In this document: positions 59,535 through 64,000 of the stretch, in pieces
Position numbering within the stretch: the first letter of the stretch is position 1
How the letters are laid out: every line of letters begins with the position of its first letter
NCBI GenBank assembly: GCA_002367105.1
Contig: DFCS01000016.1
Span: 105,177 to 169,176, forward strand
Direction: 5' to 3'
Length of the DNA: 64,000 nucleotides
Origin: Hungatella sp. UBA3048
GTDB taxonomy: Bacteria; Bacillota; Clostridia; Lachnospirales; Lachnospiraceae
Translations under genes and position numbers: made by a program
The notes under the pieces: model-generated
What the model saw: only the letters and a program-made list of their open reading frames with translations
Databases searched by the model: none
Told to the model about the DNA's origin: nothing

Positions 59535-60827
59535 ATGGATAATAAAGAATTTTCAAATTTAGGAGACCAGATCAGGGATTCGGTGCAGAATGCTATTGAT
59601 TCCATGGATTTTAACCAACTGAACAGAACCATATCCGATACGGTTAATTCTGCCTTAGAGGAAGCCAGGAGCCAGCTGATTAAGGGAGCGGAGTTTGGAA
59701 AGAACATACCGCCGGGAAGCTTTAGCAGCCAAAGAAGTGAAAGAACAGAGACATACCGCAAGACGGAGTGGAGCGGAACAACGATACAAAGAGAGGGCCG
59801 TGAAGACGGACCTGGGTACCGGGCGTTTCAGACCAGCCGGGATGTTTTAAAAAGAACCGGTGACGGTCAGGGGGAGCTGGCACAGTTAAACCAGACGGGC
59901 CGTGTATCAGGTATTTTGTATACGGTGTTTGGGAGCATAGGCATTGGTATAATCCTGATTCTTCTTTTAGTCGTCTGGATTGTGGCTCTGGTGGTGAAGC
60001 CGGTTATCTGGGCTGTGGCAGGTGCAACCTTAATTTTACTTCTGTTAGGCGGCGTATCCGGTTTTATGCTCCGCGCAGGAATCGGCATCCGGGACCGGCT
60101 AAAGAGGGCCAGAATTTATGCAAAGCAGTCGGGAAAGCGGATGTACTGCAGCATTGAGGAACTGGCTGGAAATATAGGAAGATCCCGTGATTTTGTATTG
60201 AAGGATGTCCAAAAGATGATCAAGCTTGGAATTTTCAAGCAGGCTTATCTGGATGAACAAAAGACCTGCCTGATCTTAAGCGAAAACACCTACAGGCAGT
60301 ATCTGGAATGTCAGAAGGCCCTTAAGGAAAGGGAACTGGAAGAAGTAAGAGAAAAGGCAAAGGAAGTGACTCCTTCAGAGGAAATAAAGCAGATGATGGC
60401 CGACGGCCAGAACTATTTAAGGATATTACGGGAGGCCAATGATGCCATACCGGGGGAAGTGATTTCCCAGAAGATTTCAAACCTTGAACATGTGATCCGC
60501 AGGATATTTGAATCGGTTTCCAAACATCCCGGGCGGATCGGGGAGATGGAGCGCTTTATGGAATATTATCTTCCCACGACGGTAAAACTGGTAAATGCGT
60601 ACCGGGATTTTGACAGCGTGGGTACCCAGGGGGCCAATATTTCTTCTGCAAAGGCTGAGATAGAGAGAACTCTTGACACGATAAACCAGGCCTTTGAGCG
60701 GCTGCTTGACGATCTTTATCAGGATGCTGCCTTGGATGTCTCTACAGATGCATCGGTGATCCAGACGATGTTAAAAAAGGATGGCTGGGCGGAAAGCGAT
60801 TTTACAGGAGGTATGAAGAATGAGTAA
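59535..60827 (+). CDS. XpaC-like 5-bromo-4-chloroindolyl phosphate hydrolysis family protein
   Basis: About 430 residues. The N-terminal part is cytoplasmic and charged. Two adjacent hydrophobic helices follow (about 140-190: GIGIILILLLVVWIVALVV and AVAGATLILLLLGGVSGFML). A helical C-terminal domain (about 210-430) resembles XpaC. A winged-helix-like segment (YCSIEELAGNIGRSRDFVLKDVQKMIKLGIF) links them. XpaC proteins nearly always accompany TelA. The name refers to an old plate phenotype and the true function is unclear. The gene overlaps telA by 8 bp. Confidence 0.8.
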   Translation: MDNKEFSNLGDQIRDSVQNAIDSMDFNQLNRTISDTVNSALEEARSQLIKGAEFGKNIPPGSFSSQRSERTETYRKTEWSGTTIQREGREDGPGYRAFQTSRDVLKRTGDGQGELAQLNQTGRVSGILYTVFGSIGIGIILILLLVVWIVALVVKPVIWAVAGATLILLLLGGVSGFMLRAGIGIRDRLKRARIYAKQSGKRMYCSIEELAGNIGRSRDFVLKDVQKMIKLGIFKQAYLDEQKTCLILSENTYRQYLECQKALKERELEEVREKAKEVTPSEEIKQMMADGQNYLRILREANDAIPGEVISQKISNLEHVIRRIFESVSKHPGRIGEMERFMEYYLPTTVKLVNAYRDFDSVGTQGANISSAKAEIERTLDTINQAFERLLDDLYQDAALDVSTDASVIQTMLKKDGWAESDFTGGMKNE

Positions 60828-61977
60828 GGATATTGAAGAGATGTTAAAGGAAGCGCCGGAACTGACCCTGTCACCTCTTGGGGCCGGCGGAATGGAAGAA
60901 ACCCAGCTGGTGCAGACAGAAAGCGTTCTTAAGGTGGTGGAGGAAGCACCGGCAGCTGACTTGACGCCGGAAGAAGAAAGACGAGTGGCTGACTTTGCGG
61001 ATAAGATCGATTTAAGGGATTCCAATCTGATTCTTCAGTATGGTGCCGGAGCCCAGAAAAAGATTGCCGATTTTTCGGAAGCAGCTCTTGATAATGTAAA
61101 GTCCAAGGATCTGGGTGAAGTAGGTCAGATCCTGTCAGAGGTGGTTGTTGAGCTTAAGAGCATCGAGGTGGAGGAAGAAGAAAAGGGCCTTTTCGGTTTT
61201 TTCAAAAAAAGCGTAAACCGGGTGGAAGGTATTAAGGCAAAGTATGCCAAGGCAGAAACCAATGTAAACCAGATCTGCAAGGCCCTTCAGAACCATCAGA
61301 TCCAGCTGTTAAAGGACATCGCCCTTCTGGATAAAATGTATGATTTAAATACCACGTATTTTAAAGAACTCACCATGTATATTATGGCTGGAAAACGGAA
61401 GCTTTCAAAGGTGCAGCAGGAAGAGCTGCCGGTACTATTAGATCGGGCGGCAAAAAGCGGACTTCCGGAAGATGCCCAGGCAGCCAATGACTTGTCTTCC
61501 ATGCTGAACCGTTTCGAAAAGAAGCTTCATGACTTAGAGCTAACCCGTATGATATCCATTCAGATGGCGCCTCAGATCCGTCTTGTCCAGAACAACGACA
61601 CCTTAATGACGGAAAAGATACAGTCCACACTGGTGAATACCATTCCTCTTTGGAAGAGCCAGATGGTACTTGCTATCGGAATCAGCCATTCCGAGCAGGC
61701 GGCTAAGGCCCAGCGGGAAGTGACGGATATGACCAATGATCTTTTAAAGAAGAATGCAGAGGTATTAAAAACTGCAACCATTCAGACGGCAAAGGAATCG
61801 GAACGGGGAATCGTGGACATGGAGACACTTAAGAAAACCAATGAATCCCTGATAACGACTTTGGATGAAGTGGTCCGGATCCAGGCAGATGGCAGGACGA
61901 AACGCCGGGAAGCAGAAGTGGAGTTAAGCCGGATGGAAGGAGAGCTTAAGTCAAAGCTTTTACAGCTTAGCAAATAA
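60820..61977 (+). CDS. telA: Toxic anion resistance protein TelA family
   Basis: A 385-residue, largely helical soluble protein of the TelA/KlaA family, associated with tellurite and envelope-stress resistance in other bacteria. The central domain (about 70-330) is recognisable from FADKIDLRDSNLILQYGAGAQKKIADF, YDLNTTYFKELTMYIMAGKRKL and NNDTLMTEKIQSTLVNTIPLWKSQMVLAIG. The C-terminus is a long coiled coil (EAEVELSRMEGELKSKLLQL). It is translationally coupled to the xpaC-like gene. No ter genes occur here. Confidence 0.9.
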   Translation: MSKDIEEMLKEAPELTLSPLGAGGMEETQLVQTESVLKVVEEAPAADLTPEEERRVADFADKIDLRDSNLILQYGAGAQKKIADFSEAALDNVKSKDLGEVGQILSEVVVELKSIEVEEEEKGLFGFFKKSVNRVEGIKAKYAKAETNVNQICKALQNHQIQLLKDIALLDKMYDLNTTYFKELTMYIMAGKRKLSKVQQEELPVLLDRAAKSGLPEDAQAANDLSSMLNRFEKKLHDLELTRMISIQMAPQIRLVQNNDTLMTEKIQSTLVNTIPLWKSQMVLAIGISHSEQAAKAQREVTDMTNDLLKKNAEVLKTATIQTAKESERGIVDMETLKKTNESLITTLDEVVRIQADGRTKRREAEVELSRMEGELKSKLLQLSK

Positions 61978-61985
61978 CAGAGGCA

Positions 61986-62032
61986 AAAAGACTTACAACA
62001 GAAAATTAATTTTTCTGTTGTAAGTCTTTTTT
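61986..62032. terminator. Terminator after telA, 20-bp perfect stem
   Basis: Arms 61986-62005 and 62011-62030 are fully complementary, with a 5-nt loop and a T tail. Confidence 0.85.
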
Positions 62033-62046
62033 AGTCGTGCTATAAT
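62018..62046 (+). promoter_or_regulatory. Promoter of leuA, embedded in the preceding terminator
   Basis: TTGTAA (62018-62023) lies inside the right arm of the hairpin at 61986-62030. After 17 bp comes a perfect TATAAT (62041-62046). The leader to the leuA ATG is about 220 nt. Confidence 0.65.
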
Positions 62047-62106
62047 AACATAACACTTCACCGTGACACACTGTCAGAGCACGGTATGTGATTTTAATGC
62101 AAAGGA

Positions 62107-62193
62107 ATGATGATAGATGGGGTTAGACCTGTAAAAGCCACGTTGTTTATTGTCAAGAGATACAGCGTGATTTATCGACTCCAAAGCCTGTGA
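62107..62193 (+). CDS. Possible leader peptide upstream of leuA
   Basis: AAAGGA is followed directly by tandem ATGs at 62107 and 62110. The frame encodes 28 residues, of which 10 are Val, Ile or Leu, and ends TGA at 62191-62193. There is no clustered Leu run and I did not find a clear terminator/antiterminator after it, so attenuation is only a possibility. Confidence 0.25.
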   Translation: MMIDGVRPVKATLFIVKRYSVIYRLQSL

Positions 62194-62274
62194 TAAGTTT
62201 TTTCTGTTTCAAGAACTGATTCGGCAATCCGCCGGACAAAGCAGACGATTACTAGATTATGGAGGAGATAAAAC

Positions 62275-63942
62275 ATGTTGAATTATCAAAGATATAAAAG
62301 AGTACCGGTAGTCACCTATCCGGAAAGACAATGGCCGTGCAATGAGATTAAGAAGGCGCCGATCTGGTGCAGTGTTGATTTAAGGGATGGGAACCAGGCC
62401 CTTACGGAGCCCATGGTTGTGGAAGAGAAGATCGAGATGTTTGATCTCCTGATCCGGTTGGGTTTTAAGGAGATTGAGGTCGGTTTTCCGGCAGCTTCCC
62501 AGATTGAATATGATTTCTTAAGGCAGCTTGTGGAACGTAAGCTGATTCCTGATGATGTGGTCATTCAGGTTCTGGTTCAGTGCCGGGAGCATTTGATCAA
62601 GAGGACCTTTGAAGCCCTTCAGGGAGTTAAGAAGGCAATTGTGCATATCTACAATTCCACTTCAACTCTTCAGCGGGATGTGGTTTTCGGCAAGGGCCGG
62701 GAAGAAATCAGGGAGATCGCCGTAAAGGGTACGGAATGGGTGAAGCAGTATATGCAGGATTTTGATGGAGAAGTGGTTCTTGAATATTCTCCGGAGAGCT
62801 TTACAGGAACAGAGCTGGATTTTGCTTTGGATATTTGTACGGCTGTCCAGGAAACCTGGGGCGCATTACCGGATAAGAAAATTATCTTTAACCTTCCTTC
62901 TACTGTGGAGATGAATACGCCTAACGTTTATGCGGATCAGATTGAATGGATGAATACTCATTTCAAGGACCGTGACAGCATTATTTTAAGCGTTCACCCT
63001 CACAATGACCGGGGAACCGGAATCGCAGCCACAGAGCTTGCTCTGCTGGCAGGAGCCGACCGGGTGGAAGGCACCCTTTTAGGAAACGGCGAACGGACCG
63101 GGAATGTAGATATTTTAACAGTCGCATACAACATGTTCTCTCACGGGATCAATCCGGAGCTTCACATTGAGAATATTCGTGAGATCGTTGACATATATGA
63201 GCGATGCACCAAGATGGAAGTGGAGCCAAGACATCCCTATGCCGGAAAGCTTGTCTTTACCGCTTTTTCCGGCTCCCACCAGGATGCCATCAACAAAGGC
63301 ATGCAGGCCATGCGGGATAGAAAGAATACTTACTGGGAGGTTCCTTACCTGCCCATTGACCCATCAGATATCGGCAGGCAGTATGAGCCTATCGTTCGGA
63401 TCAACAGCCAGTCCGGCAAGGGCGGCGTAGCCTTTGTCATGGATACCTTCTACGGCTTCAAGCTTCCAAAGGGTATGCATAAGGAGTTTGCAGACGTGAT
63501 CCAGGCGATTTCTGAAAAGCAGGGTGAGGTTGCTCCTGAGCAGATTATGGATGAGTTTAAGAGCAATTACACGGAGAAGAAAGAACCGATCCATTTCCGT
63601 AAAGCACAGATTACGGAAGCGGAAGATGATACCCCGTTCTCAACAGCTGCTAAAGTCCGCTATACTGATCATGGCGTAGAGAAAATCTTCGAGGGTGTTG
63701 GAAACGGACCTATTGATGCGGTACAGAAGGGGCTTGAAAAAGAACTTGGCATTGAGATCCGGGTTCTTGACTACTACGAGCATGCCCTTGCTTCCGGTTC
63801 CGGAGCACAGGCGGCCTCCTATATTCACCTCTTAGATGTGAAGACAGGAAAAGTCACCTACGGTGTGGGCATCAGCTCCAACATTACAAGAGCATCTATC
63901 CGCGGAATCTTCAGCGCAGTCAACCGGTTATTCTATTCATAA
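62275..63942 (+). CDS. leuA: 2-isopropylmalate synthase
   Basis: First committed step of leucine synthesis: condenses acetyl-CoA with 2-oxoisovalerate. At 555 residues it is the longer LeuA2/actinobacterial-fungal form. Signatures are WCSVDLRDGNQALTEPM (metal Asp), EIEVGFPAASQIEYDF, LSVHPHNDRGTGIAATELAL (metal His pair) and GNGERTGNVDILTVA. The regulatory C-terminal domain (about 430-555) that binds leucine is present. TGGAGGAG precedes the ATG. Confidence 0.95.
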   Translation: MLNYQRYKRVPVVTYPERQWPCNEIKKAPIWCSVDLRDGNQALTEPMVVEEKIEMFDLLIRLGFKEIEVGFPAASQIEYDFLRQLVERKLIPDDVVIQVLVQCREHLIKRTFEALQGVKKAIVHIYNSTSTLQRDVVFGKGREEIREIAVKGTEWVKQYMQDFDGEVVLEYSPESFTGTELDFALDICTAVQETWGALPDKKIIFNLPSTVEMNTPNVYADQIEWMNTHFKDRDSIILSVHPHNDRGTGIAATELALLAGADRVEGTLLGNGERTGNVDILTVAYNMFSHGINPELHIENIREIVDIYERCTKMEVEPRHPYAGKLVFTAFSGSHQDAINKGMQAMRDRKNTYWEVPYLPIDPSDIGRQYEPIVRINSQSGKGGVAFVMDTFYGFKLPKGMHKEFADVIQAISEKQGEVAPEQIMDEFKSNYTEKKEPIHFRKAQITEAEDDTPFSTAAKVRYTDHGVEKIFEGVGNGPIDAVQKGLEKELGIEIRVLDYYEHALASGSGAQAASYIHLLDVKTGKVTYGVGISSNITRASIRGIFSAVNRLFYS

Positions 63943-63948
63943 AATAAA

Positions 63949-63983
63949 GGGCCAGCCTTTGAGAAAAGGCTGGCCCTATTTTT
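63949..63983 (+). terminator. Terminator after leuA
   Basis: GGGCCAGCCTTT and AAAGGCTGGCCC form a 12-bp stem followed by TATTTTT. Confidence 0.85.
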
Positions 63984-64000
63984 AGTTTGCGCGCCATGGG

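Noticed and set aside
62047..62274. T-box leader for leuA
   Set aside because: I searched the 230-bp leader for the AGGGTGGNACCGCG T-box core and a terminator stem and found neither.

Overview
The window looks like the chromosome of a spore-forming, anaerobic, saccharolytic member of the Lachnospiraceae (a Lacrimispora / Clostridium saccharolyticum-like organism). This rests on moderate GC, strong AGGAGG ribosome binding sites, several lipoprotein-anchored sugar ABC transporters, LacI-type local regulators, cell-wall and spore proteins and Gram-positive gene families (class B sortase, TelA/XpaC, BTAD regulators). The species is an inference. I saw no rRNA, tRNA, CRISPR array or complete insertion sequence.

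Layout. 0-8.3 kb: a MazG-like nucleotide pyrophosphohydrolase with an apparent ATT start, a membrane Cache-GGDEF diguanylate cyclase, a solitary tyrosine integrase, an MgtA magnesium ATPase, a DtxR/MntR-type regulator, and a V4R sensor (apparently frameshifted) joined to a second GGDEF protein. 8.3-15 kb: two overlapping D12-class adenine methyltransferases without a nuclease, a second P-type ATPase, a GNAT acetyltransferase and a secreted tyrosine phosphatase with an unusual N-terminal domain. 15-19.4 kb: a polyamine (spermidine/putrescine) ABC operon led by an XRE-cupin regulator. 19.7-29.5 kb: housekeeping and envelope genes (lactonase, aroC, rpiB, hydroxyacid dehydrogenase, lepB, a HExxH membrane protein, glgB, mscS, SIMPL lipoprotein).

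29.5-45.1 kb is a carbohydrate block. One operon (binding protein, two permeases, malQ, LacI regulator) probably imports and processes malto-oligosaccharides. A second, divergent locus has a GH94 cellobiose-type phosphorylase facing a LacI regulator, binding protein, two permeases and a GH1 beta-glucosidase. Identical 17-bp operator candidates lie next to both divergent start regions, suggesting that one regulator controls phosphorolytic and hydrolytic use of the same beta-glucoside.

46-54.5 kb is the most unusual part: an AT-rich accessory block bounded by a 17-bp direct repeat and rich in probable sporulation genes. It holds two related cysteine-rich small proteins, a LysM-GH18 spore-cortex-type protein with an altered active site, a Cys-containing hypothetical, a cupin, a DUF4489 protein and a sugar-binding protein without a signal peptide. 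Several are preceded by sequences resembling mother-cell sigma-K promoters (AC - 16/17 - CATANNNTA). The block also contains a decayed IS3-family transposase, other gene fragments, a methyltransferase pair, and a 28-residue holin-like toxin candidate.

54.6-64 kb returns to core genes: a small SpoT-like HD hydrolase, methylglyoxal synthase, a BTAD regulator with a degenerate GGDEF-like tail, sortase B, phosphoglucosamine mutase, XpaC-TelA and leuA. Most transcription units are closed by clear hairpin terminators, listed below.
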